Shown here: positions 1 through 6,047 of the stretch, piece by piece
Numbering within the stretch: the stretch's first letter is position 1
How the letters are laid out: every line of letters begins with the position of its first letter
Assembly: GCA_905211345.1 (NCBI GenBank)
Contig: CAJMAO010000034.1
Location: forward strand, 1 to 15,046
Length of the DNA stretch: 15,046 bases
Source of the DNA: an uncultured Prevotella sp.
Lineage (GTDB): Bacteria; Bacteroidota; Bacteroidia; Bacteroidales; Bacteroidaceae
Reading direction: 5' to 3'
Notes under the pieces: model-generated
Databases searched by the model: none
Seen by the model: only the letters and a program-made list of their open reading frames with translations
What the model was told of the DNA's origin: nothing
Program-made: the position numbers and the translations under genes

Positions 1-44
1 TTTCCATGAACCATTATAATGTCAAGTTTGCAACGGTATAATTA

Positions 45-176
45 ACTAGAGCCAAGGCCGTCTTTTAGCTTGCAAAAGACGGCCTTTTACGTTGCAATAT
101 GCGGTCTTTCGCCGTGCGTTTTGCCACCTTTCACAAAGCGCATGGCCGTCACCGACACTGCCAAAAGCCATAATAC
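45..176. repeat. 22-bp periodic repeat array A (six decaying units)
   Basis: Six consecutive 22-bp units start at 45, 67, 89, 111, 133 and 155. Units 1 and 2 carry opposite orientations of the core, and 54-66 pairs perfectly with 74-86 around a 7-nt loop. Later units have lost much of the core but keep register: GC stays at unit positions 6-7 in units 2 to 6, and GGCCGTC falls at unit positions 12-18 in both unit 1 and unit 5. The array lies about 390 bp upstream of dnaA in non-coding sequence. It could also act as a transcription terminator for whatever lies left of the window. The period and register are seen directly; any function is unknown. Confidence 0.7.
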
Positions 177-462
177 ATATTCCGACCGGCGGAAAAACAC
201 AACGCCAAAACACTTATTTAAAAATCATCTAAATAACGACTTCGTGTCTAAAAAAGCGACAAACCCTTTTAGGACATGCCGTTTCAAACCATTTTACTAC
301 TACTTACGGAAAGGCAAAAAACAAGGCTGCGGCACACACGAAAACAAAGATAAAACATTATTTCACAAGCACTTACAATTATGCAAACACAAATATTACA
401 TTACCGTAACAACATTTTAGCTTAAAGTACAGAAACAACGACATTTACGAAAAAGCATATAC
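177..462. other. AT-rich non-coding stretch upstream of dnaA
   Basis: No credible gene, RNA or promoter was found here. The stretch is visibly richer in A and T than the flanking genes. I looked for DnaA boxes of the TTATCCACA type on both strands, here and downstream of dnaA, and saw none, so there is no support for an origin of replication in this window. Confidence 0.5.
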
Positions 463-491
463 GACGGACAAAAATCAAAGATTTGCCCGTC
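463..491 (+). promoter_or_regulatory. Dyad overlapping the dnaA promoter
   Basis: GACGGACAAA (463-472) and TTTGCCCGTC (482-491) are complementary except for one A/C mismatch, with a 9-nt loop. The right arm contains the TTTG that serves as the -33 element of the dnaA promoter. The dyad could be an operator read as DNA. It could also be a terminator for leftward-originating transcripts, since a T-rich stretch follows at 496-503. The symmetry is seen; its role is inferred. Confidence 0.4.
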
Positions 492-513
492 TCGATTATT
501 TTTACGAAATTTG
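482..513 (+). promoter_or_regulatory. Bacteroidetes-type promoter of dnaA
   Basis: TTTG at 482-485, a 20-bp spacer and GAAATTTG at 506-513 match the -33/-7 pattern of the primary Bacteroidetes sigma factor, with one deviation (G for T at the first base of the -7 box). Transcription would begin near 520, giving a leader of about 45 nt before the ATG at 565. The -7 box covers the alternative TTG codon at 511, which argues against that start. Confidence 0.6.
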
Positions 514-564
514 CAATCGCTTAAAGACAATAAGCGGAAAACATATTATAATATTCTCCTGAAC

Positions 565-1977
565 ATGGACAACAGCCCGAAAGCGCTTTGGGACAAATGC
601 CTTTTACTGATAAAGGAAAACGTCTCAGAAGAGCAATTCAACGCATGGTTCAGGCCGATAGCCTTCGAATCATTCAACGAATCAGGCAGGACACTCATAC
701 TTCAAGTGCCCAGCAATTTCTTCGTTGAATACCTTGAAGAGAACTATGTCGGCCTGCTAACCAAGGTGCTGACCAAATATTTCGGCCAAGGCATAAGGCT
801 CAACTACCGCATAATGGTAGACCAGACACATAAAATAACACAGGAAGTGGAACCGGAGCCGATAGCCGACATTGACAAGACGACCCGACGCACGACGCGC
901 ATCAACCAGTCGCCAACGACGCTCGACGCCGCGAAGCCGCAAGACATAGACTCGCAACTCGACCCGCGCCACACATTCGCCAACTACATCGAGGGCGACA
1001 GCAACAAGCTGCCGCGCTCGGTAGGACTGTCCATAGCCGAGCATCCAAACTCGACACAGTTCAACCCCATGTTCATCTACGGCCCGTCAGGATGCGGAAA
1101 GACTCACCTGATAAACGCCATCGGAGTGCGCGCAAAAGAGCTTTACCCGCAGAAGCGCGTGCTGTACATAAGCGCGAGGCTGTTCCAAGTGCAATACACC
1201 GACGCCGTGCTGAAGAACTGCACCAACGACTTCATCAACTTCTACCAGACAATCGACATGCTCATCGTGGACGACATACAGGAATGGGTGTCAGCCACGA
1301 AGACACAGGAAACGTTTTTCCACATATTCAACCACCTGTTCCGCAACGGCAAGCGCATAATACTCGCCTGCGACAGGCCGCCCGTAGACCTGCAAGGCAT
1401 GAGCGACCGCCTGCTGACACGTTTCAGTTGCGGACTCATTGCCGAGCTTGAAAAGCCCAACGTGCAACTCTGCGTAGACATACTTAACAGCAAGATAAAG
1501 CGCGACGGACTGCACATCCCCGAGGATGTGGTGCTATTCATAGCGCAGACGGCCAACGGCAGCGTGCGCAATCTTGAAGGAGTTATAAACTCGCTGCTGG
1601 CGTTTTCAATCGTTGAAAACTGCAGGATAGACATGCGCTTGGCAGAAAGGGTGATAAAACAGGCCGTCAAGATAGACAACGAACCGCTCACGATGGACGA
1701 CATACTGGAGACGGTGTGCAACCATTTCAACGTGACTACCGCCGCAGTGGCCAGTCGCAGCCGCAAGCGCGACTACGTCACGGCACGGCAAGTGTCAATG
1801 TACCTTGCGCAGAAATACACCAAGATGCCGGCCTCTAGGATAGGCAAGCTCGTTGGCGGGCGCGACCATTCGACCGTAATACACAGCTGCACGCAGATTG
1901 AGAACAGGCTTAAGATTGACAAGATGTTCCGCGACGAGGTGCAAAGCATCGAGAACTCATTTAAACTGAAGAAATAA
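565..1977 (+). CDS. dnaA: Chromosomal replication initiator protein DnaA
   Basis: DnaA binds DnaA boxes at the origin, melts the duplex in its ATP form and helps load the replicative helicase. The 470-residue protein has the full family layout. Domain I is about residues 1-85 (start MDNSPKALWDKC). A charged, low-conservation linker runs to about 135. The AAA+ domain has Walker A GPSGCGKT at 173-180 and Walker B LIVDDIQ at 233-239. The C-terminal DNA-binding domain has the DnaA signature, ending GGRDHSTVIH at 431-440. Length matches the usual 450-480. ATG 565 is chosen over an in-frame TTG at 511 because domain I begins directly at this Met and the promoter -7 box overlaps 511. There is no Shine-Dalgarno. 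The gene appears monocistronic, with its own promoter and terminator. Identity is very secure; no adjacent dnaN or origin is visible. Confidence 0.97.
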   Translation: MDNSPKALWDKCLLLIKENVSEEQFNAWFRPIAFESFNESGRTLILQVPSNFFVEYLEENYVGLLTKVLTKYFGQGIRLNYRIMVDQTHKITQEVEPEPIADIDKTTRRTTRINQSPTTLDAAKPQDIDSQLDPRHTFANYIEGDSNKLPRSVGLSIAEHPNSTQFNPMFIYGPSGCGKTHLINAIGVRAKELYPQKRVLYISARLFQVQYTDAVLKNCTNDFINFYQTIDMLIVDDIQEWVSATKTQETFFHIFNHLFRNGKRIILACDRPPVDLQGMSDRLLTRFSCGLIAELEKPNVQLCVDILNSKIKRDGLHIPEDVVLFIAQTANGSVRNLEGVINSLLAFSIVENCRIDMRLAERVIKQAVKIDNEPLTMDDILETVCNHFNVTTAAVASRSRKRDYVTARQVSMYLAQKYTKMPASRIGKLVGGRDHSTVIHSCTQIENRLKIDKMFRDEVQSIENSFKLKK

Positions 1978-1982
1978 ACCGT

Positions 1983-2016
1983 AAAGGGATGAACAGCAAC
2001 GTGTTCATCCCTTTTT
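1983..2016 (+). terminator. Intrinsic terminator of dnaA
   Basis: A perfect 13-bp stem (1983-1995 with 2002-2014) encloses the loop GCAACG and runs into a run of T. It begins 6 bp after the dnaA stop codon. Confidence 0.9.
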
Positions 2017-2065
2017 CATCATCCCCATTCCAAGTACACCCTTTCCTCAGCATGGCTGACCGTGC

Positions 2066-2188
2066 TTACAGTTTTAAAATGATGCCAATGGCGTTGCGAA
2101 AGACGGCATTTTATCATCCGAAAGACGGCCTTTAGCACTGTGAAAGGCCGTCTTTCGAAAGATAAAAGATGTATGATGAAAACTGTAA
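2066..2188. repeat. 22-bp repeat array B enclosed by 10-bp inverted repeats
   Basis: Three 22-bp units start at 2091, 2113 and 2135. The cores are AAAGACGGCATTTT, AAAGACGGCCTTTA and AAAGGCCGTCTTTC. Units 2 and 3 are in opposite orientation, so 2119-2133 pairs perfectly with 2143-2157 over 15 bp. The array sits inside the perfect inverted repeat TTACAGTTTT (2066-2075) and AAAACTGTAA (2179-2188), a 123-bp unit in all. The terminal repeats suggest a small non-autonomous element, or one large stem closing the array in RNA. No target-site duplication was identified. Confidence 0.7.
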
Positions 2189-2366
2189 CTGCGGCAGACT
2201 GTTTAGTTTCAGTTTGAAATAAAACTGCGCTTTAGCCATCACCTACAGGCCGGGCTACGGCGCATCGCCGTTCCATGTACTCGCTTGCAGCAGTGTTATC
2301 AGCGCACTTTATTATCCAAGCCTATACGCATACAGCATTTTAATAGCCACAAATACAGGCCATTAT

Positions 2367-2397
2367 TTTGCCCGTTGGAATAAAATTGCTACCTTTG
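2367..2397 (+). promoter_or_regulatory. Consensus Bacteroidetes promoter with no adjacent gene
   Basis: TTTG (2367-2370), a 19-bp spacer and TACCTTTG (2390-2397) match the -33/-7 consensus perfectly. Transcription would start near 2404. The next plausible start codon is at 2836, so the promoter either serves a small RNA or gives the 2836 gene a leader of about 430 nt. Confidence 0.8.
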
Positions 2398-2403
2398 CGC
2401 CGT

Positions 2404-2544
2404 ACCGCCGTACAGACGGCATACGAAAACAGAGCATGACTAACGTGTTTATAAACTTCGTTCTCATCTCAAAATAACGGCCAAATAACTTGGGATGAAC
2501 AAGAGAATAGAAGGGAATAGATGCGCCCGGATGCGGGCGTTTTT
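2404..2544 (+). ncRNA. Candidate small RNA gene, about 140 nt
   Basis: A consensus promoter is followed by about 140 nt without a credible ORF and then by a GC-rich hairpin (CGCCCG 2524-2529, loop GATG, CGGGCG 2534-2539) running into five T. The predicted transcript has a 5' hairpin (GCCGT 2407-2411 with ACGGC 2416-2420). It also has a central stem of TCATCTCAA (2464-2472) with TTGGGATGA (2490-2498), which includes one G-U pair. The loop of this stem presents AACGGCCAA (2476-2484). It does not match anything I can recall of 6S, SRP, tmRNA or RNase P RNA. It may instead be a regulated leader of the 2836 gene with a premature terminator. The start is estimated from the promoter. Confidence 0.5.
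2524..2544 (+). terminator. Intrinsic terminator of the candidate small RNA
   Basis: A 6-bp GC-rich stem with a 4-nt loop is followed by TTTTT at 2540-2544. Confidence 0.6.
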
Positions 2545-2572
2545 CTCCTTTTATTTATCTTGTTCGGGGTGC

Positions 2573-2671
2573 TTGGCCGTTCCCTTGGGATGATAAGGAA
2601 TGTGAAAAAGACGTCCGCTCTTTTTCATTACACCCATTTTGCGACAGAGAATATCCCTAAATAACGGCCAA
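2573..2671 (+). repeat. Long imperfect hairpin carrying TTGGCCGTT/AACGGCCAA arms
   Basis: TTGGCCGTT at 2573-2581 is the exact complement of AACGGCCAA at 2663-2671. Pairing continues after a 3x3 internal loop through most of the GGGAT at about 2587-2591 with ATCCC at about 2653-2657. A second stem of 8 bp (GAAAAAGA 2604-2611 with TCTTTTTC 2619-2626) is nested inside. A third copy, AACGGCCAA, lies at 2476-2484 in the candidate small RNA and competes for the same left arm. The remaining 2672-2809 holds nothing I can assign. Confidence 0.45.
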
Positions 2672-2835
2672 TTATCAACGGTTTTCTTTTCGCAAAAAGC
2701 CGGTACGTACAGTATCCGGCCGCAGGCGCAGCACCATCAGGCGCACATCAGCCATGATGTGTACGGCCAACGTATCCTCAAACCGGCGGCACACGTAACC
2801 CTGTATTTTTACATTCGCACAAAAGAGCTATTAAA

Positions 2836-3852
2836 ATGAAACGAATACTCATCACCCTTGCCGTGGCCATTACCGCCCCGATGGCAGGCGCGCGGCCATT
2901 AAAAGCCGTCACGTCCATGGCATACGCACCTGAAGAAGAAGGTGGAAAGCTGGAAAAAATCACGACTGCCGCCGACCGCGTGGCAACCTATCGAGGCCGG
3001 TTAGTCAAAAACACGTCAACCTTTTTAAGCAGTAACAAGGTAACGGAGACTAAGTGGTGGGTGCCGGCACAGATAGCCTTGTCGCCCGACGGAACGCACA
3101 TTGCATACATAAGCGAAAAAAACGGCAAGACGGAAGCCGTAATAAGAAAACTTGCAAAAGGAGCTACAAGCGCACGCCACATACCGTCGGCCAACGTCGT
3201 AGCCCTGTCATGGAACAATGTCGACAACACATTATGCCTGACAGAAAGGCACGGCAAAAGTTTCAGGATACGCATCATCGACGCTTTAAGCGGCGCCCCT
3301 ATCACACAAATCACTGACGGAAAAGGCAATGACTTTGGCGGAACAACGGCCGCCGACGGCAAGACTGTATTCTTCCACAGGGCGGACGGGGCTTCAGGCT
3401 ACAACCTCTGGAAATATGACACTCACACACACCACTGCTCGATGATAGCCCCCGGCATGACAATATGCCTCGTTCCGGGTGTACAGGATGAGGCGTATTG
3501 CGCACGCATCAACGACAGGAACGAGAGCGAAATATGGCACATCAACCTCACAACCGGCGCGGAAGAACTGGTACTTGCACGGCAAGGAAAGAGTTTCACC
3601 ACACCGCAGCTGTCGCCCGACGGGGCATGGCTGCTGGTAACTGCCAACAGTTTGTCGGGCGAAGACAACACGCCTAACACCGACATTTACGCGGCGCGCA
3701 CCGACGGCACACAGCTGGCAAGGCTCACTTACCATACAGGCAACGACCTGTCGGCAATCTGGTCGCACGACGGACGCAGCATCTACTTCCTGTCCCAACG
3801 CGGTTCGAAACCGGGAAAATATGACATTTGGAGAATGGATTTCAACCTTTGA
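2836..3852 (+). CDS. Secreted PD40 (TolB-like) beta-propeller protein
   Basis: The 338-residue product starts with a signal peptide (MKRILITLAVAITAPMAGA, likely cut near residue 19) and has no lipobox, so it is predicted to be periplasmic or secreted. The body carries WD40-like PD40 motifs: SPDG at 83-86, SPDG at 260-263 and SHDG at 310-313, each followed by a short beta strand (IAYIS, LLVTA, IYFLSQRG). This is the pattern of TolB-type six-bladed propellers, which bind protein or ligand partners and have no active site of their own. No protease or other catalytic domain is fused. ATG 2836 has no Shine-Dalgarno. A weak -7-like TACATTCG (2810-2817) lies just upstream without a matching -33. A barrel gene follows after 35 bp, suggesting an envelope operon. 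The fold is fairly sure; the ligand and role are unknown. Confidence 0.85.
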   Translation: MKRILITLAVAITAPMAGARPLKAVTSMAYAPEEEGGKLEKITTAADRVATYRGRLVKNTSTFLSSNKVTETKWWVPAQIALSPDGTHIAYISEKNGKTEAVIRKLAKGATSARHIPSANVVALSWNNVDNTLCLTERHGKSFRIRIIDALSGAPITQITDGKGNDFGGTTAADGKTVFFHRADGASGYNLWKYDTHTHHCSMIAPGMTICLVPGVQDEAYCARINDRNESEIWHINLTTGAEELVLARQGKSFTTPQLSPDGAWLLVTANSLSGEDNTPNTDIYAARTDGTQLARLTYHTGNDLSAIWSHDGRSIYFLSQRGSKPGKYDIWRMDFNL

Positions 3853-3887
3853 CAACACAGTCTGCATATCACAATACATAATTTGCC

Positions 3888-4595
3888 ATGAAAAAGCTAC
3901 TAATAACAACATTCTTAGTGTCAATCACCGTCGCATTGCAGGCGCAGACGGTAAGCGGAGTATCGTCAGTTCCACTGTCGAAAGCCGACAAGGAGACCGG
4001 CGTGCGCATAGGCATACGTGCAGGACTGAGCTTTGCAACACTGTCATGCTCGAACGATGACTTCGACTCGCGCACGACGTTTCACGCCGGGATAACCTTC
4101 AATATTCCCATTGTCAACTTCGGGAACCCGTCGTTCAAACAAGGCATAGACGTGATAACGGGACTTTCAGTCTGCGGCAAAGGTATGGAATACAAGCAAG
4201 AAGACTCCGGCACCAACGTGAAAGAAACCGTCACCCCGCTATACCTGCAACTGCCCATGCTCGTTTCTTACCGCTTCAAGCCATGCAAGGTAATGCAGCT
4301 ACAGTTTGACTTTGGACTGTATTTTGCATACGGAATAAGCGGAAAATACAAGATTGAACACCGTAACGACAAGACTAATGAAAGCGTGGAAACAGACTTC
4401 TTCGGAGGTGACGATACATTCAAGCGCGCTGACTGGGGGCTGCACATGGGCTTTGGCGTGACATTCGTAAGGCATTTCCATTTCGGGGTGGCATACGAAA
4501 CAGGGTTTTGGAGCATAAAGCACAAGAATCTTGACACCGGCTCCGGAGACTGGAAAAACAACGTCTGGTCGGTAAGTCTTGGATACGATTTCTGA
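3888..4595 (+). CDS. Small outer-membrane beta-barrel protein (PorT-like family)
   Basis: The 235-residue product has a signal peptide (MKKLLITTFLVSITVALQA, cut near residue 19). It then shows the opening typical of small Bacteroidetes outer-membrane barrels (VRIGIRAGLSFATLS), in which strands alternate polar and hydrophobic residues. It ends WSVSLGYDF; a C-terminal Phe on a final beta strand is the usual outer-membrane insertion signal. Further barrel strands are visible, for example LQFDFGLYFAYGISG and HFGVAYETGFWS. The length fits an 8- to 10-strand barrel. It lies 35 bp after the PD40 gene on the same strand with no terminator between, so co-transcription is likely. Repeat array C begins 4 bp after its stop codon. 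PorT-like is a fold-level assignment; a role in type IX secretion is not implied. Confidence 0.85.
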   Translation: MKKLLITTFLVSITVALQAQTVSGVSSVPLSKADKETGVRIGIRAGLSFATLSCSNDDFDSRTTFHAGITFNIPIVNFGNPSFKQGIDVITGLSVCGKGMEYKQEDSGTNVKETVTPLYLQLPMLVSYRFKPCKVMQLQFDFGLYFAYGISGKYKIEHRNDKTNESVETDFFGGDDTFKRADWGLHMGFGVTFVRHFHFGVAYETGFWSIKHKNLDTGSGDWKNNVWSVSLGYDF

Positions 4596-4599
4596 CATT

Positions 4600-4731
4600 A
4601 CAATCTGAAAGGCCGTCAATGGCGTTCCAAAAGACGGCCTTTCGCACGCCAAAAGGCCATCGTTTGCAAAGCTAAAGGCCGTCTTTTACAAGTCGAAAGA
4701 CCGCCTTTTGGAAACGTGGCAAAGCCCCTTT
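4600..4731. repeat. 22-bp periodic repeat array C (six units)
   Basis: Six units start at 4600, 4622, 4644, 4666, 4688 and 4710 with no insertion or deletion between them. The cores alternate AAAGGCCGTC, AAAAGACGGCCTTT, AAAAGGCCATCGTTT, AAAGGCCGTCTTTT and AAAGACCGCCTTTT. The sixth is degenerate but contributes to a perfect 10-bp stem (CGTGGCAAAG 4715-4724 with CTTTGCCACG 4728-4737). Another stem with one mismatch pairs 4674-4686 with 4696-4708. The array fills the space after the barrel gene. The rest of the gap (4738-4870) holds nothing recognisable. Confidence 0.85.
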
Positions 4732-4874
4732 GCCACGCATCGGGACGTAACAGCAAGTATATCAAGACGTTATCCCTATCGACAGAGGCCGGTTTCAGGT
4801 GCGTCAACGGCATGAATACTAATAAGAAAACATAATTATTAAGCGACACAGAGCAGTGTTTCAAAAATTTATTG

Positions 4875-4882
4875 TAAGTTTG
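4875..4882 (+). promoter_or_regulatory. -7 box of the flippase-like gene promoter
   Basis: TAAGTTTG is a perfect Bacteroidetes -7 box, but no TTTG is seen at the -33 distance. Transcription would start near 4889, just before the GTG at 4904. Because the box lies inside the region that a start at GTG 4856 would translate, it supports 4904 as the real start. Confidence 0.55.
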
Positions 4883-4903
4883 CATTTGAAACACCTGACG
4901 AGC

Positions 4904-5899
4904 GTGAAAACAACATCCATAGCCAACTATGCCGTAAAAATATTGCTTCCGATAACTTTCGGGGGCGCGATACTGTATTGGATGTACCGCGACTTCGACC
5001 TTAAAAGCGTTGAGCGCGTGCTCACCGACGGCATGGACTGGACGTGGATGCTGCTCTCGTTTCCTTTCGGCATACTGGCCCAGATGTTCCGTGGATGGCG
5101 CTGGCGGCTTACACTTGAGCCTATGGGCGAACGCCCGAGGACGTCGACCGCCGTGCATTCGGTATTCCTTTCATACGCGGCCAGCCTCATAATACCGCGC
5201 ATCGGCGAGTTCACGAGATGCGGAGTACTGAAAAGATACGACGGCATATCATTCCCCAAAGCCCTCGGCACGGTGGTTACCGAGCGAGCGATCGACATGC
5301 TGCTTATGGCCATAGTGTGCGCCATAACGCTGCTTATGCAAGTAGACGTTTTCTCAACGTTCTTCAACCGCACCGGCACCAGCGTTGACTCGATACTCTG
5401 CCGGTTTTCAACCACGGGCTATCTCGTCACCGCGGCATGTGCCGTGGCTGTGGTGTCCATGCTGCACATACTGCTGAAAAAGCTGGCAATATATAACAAG
5501 GTGAAAGCCACTCTCGGCGGAATATGGCAGGGAGTGGTGTCGCTGAAAGGCGTTAAGAACGCCCCCCTGTTCGTAGTTTACACCATTGCGATATGGGTGT
5601 GCTACTTCCTGCACTACTACCTCACGTTCTTCTGCTTCGACTTCACTTCGGGACTGGGCATGGAATGTGCGCTGGTTACGTTCGTGGTAGGCAGCATAGC
5701 CGTAATAGTGCCTACCCCCAACGGAGCCGGGCCGTGGCACTTCGCCGTGAAGACAATGCTCATACTTTACGGCGTAGCCGACAATAACGCGCTCTATTTC
5801 GTACTGATAGTCCATTCTATACAGACACTGCTCGTCATCGCCCTCGGCATATACAGCTGGGTCGCGCTGGCGTTCACGAAGAAAATAATTAAGAATTAA
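4904..5899 (+). CDS. Flippase-like integral membrane protein (lysyl-PG synthase TM-domain family)
   Basis: The 331-residue protein has multiple membrane segments. The first (about residues 8-22) opens with AVKILLPITFGGAILYW followed by MYRDFD, the characteristic N-terminus of this family in Bacteroidetes. Near the C-terminus is PTPNGAGP at about 270-277, the family's conserved Pro/Gly loop. It corresponds to the transmembrane half of MprF-type proteins (PF03706), without the aminoacyl-transferase domain. Relatives are proposed to flip lipids or handle lipid-linked glycans; the substrate here is unknown. GTG 4904 is preferred over GTG 4856 (347 aa) because the promoter -7 box lies at 4875-4882 and the family start fits better. 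The stop codon lies within the left arm of an AT-rich inverted repeat. Confidence 0.88.
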   Translation: MKTTSIANYAVKILLPITFGGAILYWMYRDFDLKSVERVLTDGMDWTWMLLSFPFGILAQMFRGWRWRLTLEPMGERPRTSTAVHSVFLSYAASLIIPRIGEFTRCGVLKRYDGISFPKALGTVVTERAIDMLLMAIVCAITLLMQVDVFSTFFNRTGTSVDSILCRFSTTGYLVTAACAVAVVSMLHILLKKLAIYNKVKATLGGIWQGVVSLKGVKNAPLFVVYTIAIWVCYFLHYYLTFFCFDFTSGLGMECALVTFVVGSIAVIVPTPNGAGPWHFAVKTMLILYGVADNNALYFVLIVHSIQTLLVIALGIYSWVALAFTKKIIKN

Positions 5900-6027
5900 A
5901 AATTAAGAACTGAAAGTCAGCGTTAAGCTAATTAAGAAAATATGCTTAGTTGCACTAAAAGGGAAACTGCCGACAAAGGTATTTTTCTTCATTCTTAACT
6001 CTTAATCCTTAATTCAAAAAATACCTT
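5887..6027. repeat. AT-rich inverted repeat of the TTAAGAA family, with second hairpin
   Basis: The left arm (5887-5907) overlaps the flippase-like gene's stop codon and pairs with 5994-6014 at 18 of 21 positions. Both arms are built from a 7-bp unit close to TTAAGAA. Interleaved with this is a second perfect stem, AAAGGTATTTTT (5975-5986) with AAAAATACCTTT (6016-6027). A related, perfect inverted repeat lies at 12150-12228. TACCTTTA at 6022-6029 resembles a -7 box for pepD but lacks a -33 partner. Confidence 0.6.
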
Positions 6028-6047
6028 TAATTAAAAAATTAAATGCT

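Noticed and set aside
23..30. CAAGTTTG as a promoter at the window start
   Set aside because: The first base deviates from TAnnTTTG, the -33 region would be off the window, and no gene follows within 500 bp.
45..176. Reading the 22-bp arrays as CRISPR arrays
   Set aside because: The conserved core is only about 14 bp with 8-bp spacers, cores vary and flip orientation, and no cas gene is in the window.
70..420. Open frame of 116 codons upstream of dnaA
   Set aside because: It starts with TTG inside repeat array A, has no promoter or recognisable domain, and its composition is that of translated AT-rich non-coding DNA.
1..564. oriC next to dnaA
   Set aside because: No cluster of DnaA boxes was seen upstream or downstream of dnaA, and in Bacteroidetes the origin need not lie beside dnaA.
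511..564. TTG at 511 as the dnaA start
   Set aside because: It lies within the promoter -7 box, and the extra 18 residues do not belong to domain I of DnaA.
2639..2839. 66-codon frame ending in ATGA overlap with the PD40 gene
   Set aside because: It uses a TTG start inside a structured hairpin region, resembles no family and has no signal of its own; the overlap alone is weak evidence.
5974..5981. Minus-strand -7 box (TACCTTTG) between the flippase-like gene and pepD
   Set aside because: There is no -33 partner and no minus-strand gene for it to serve; it arises from the AAAGGTATTTTT hairpin arm.
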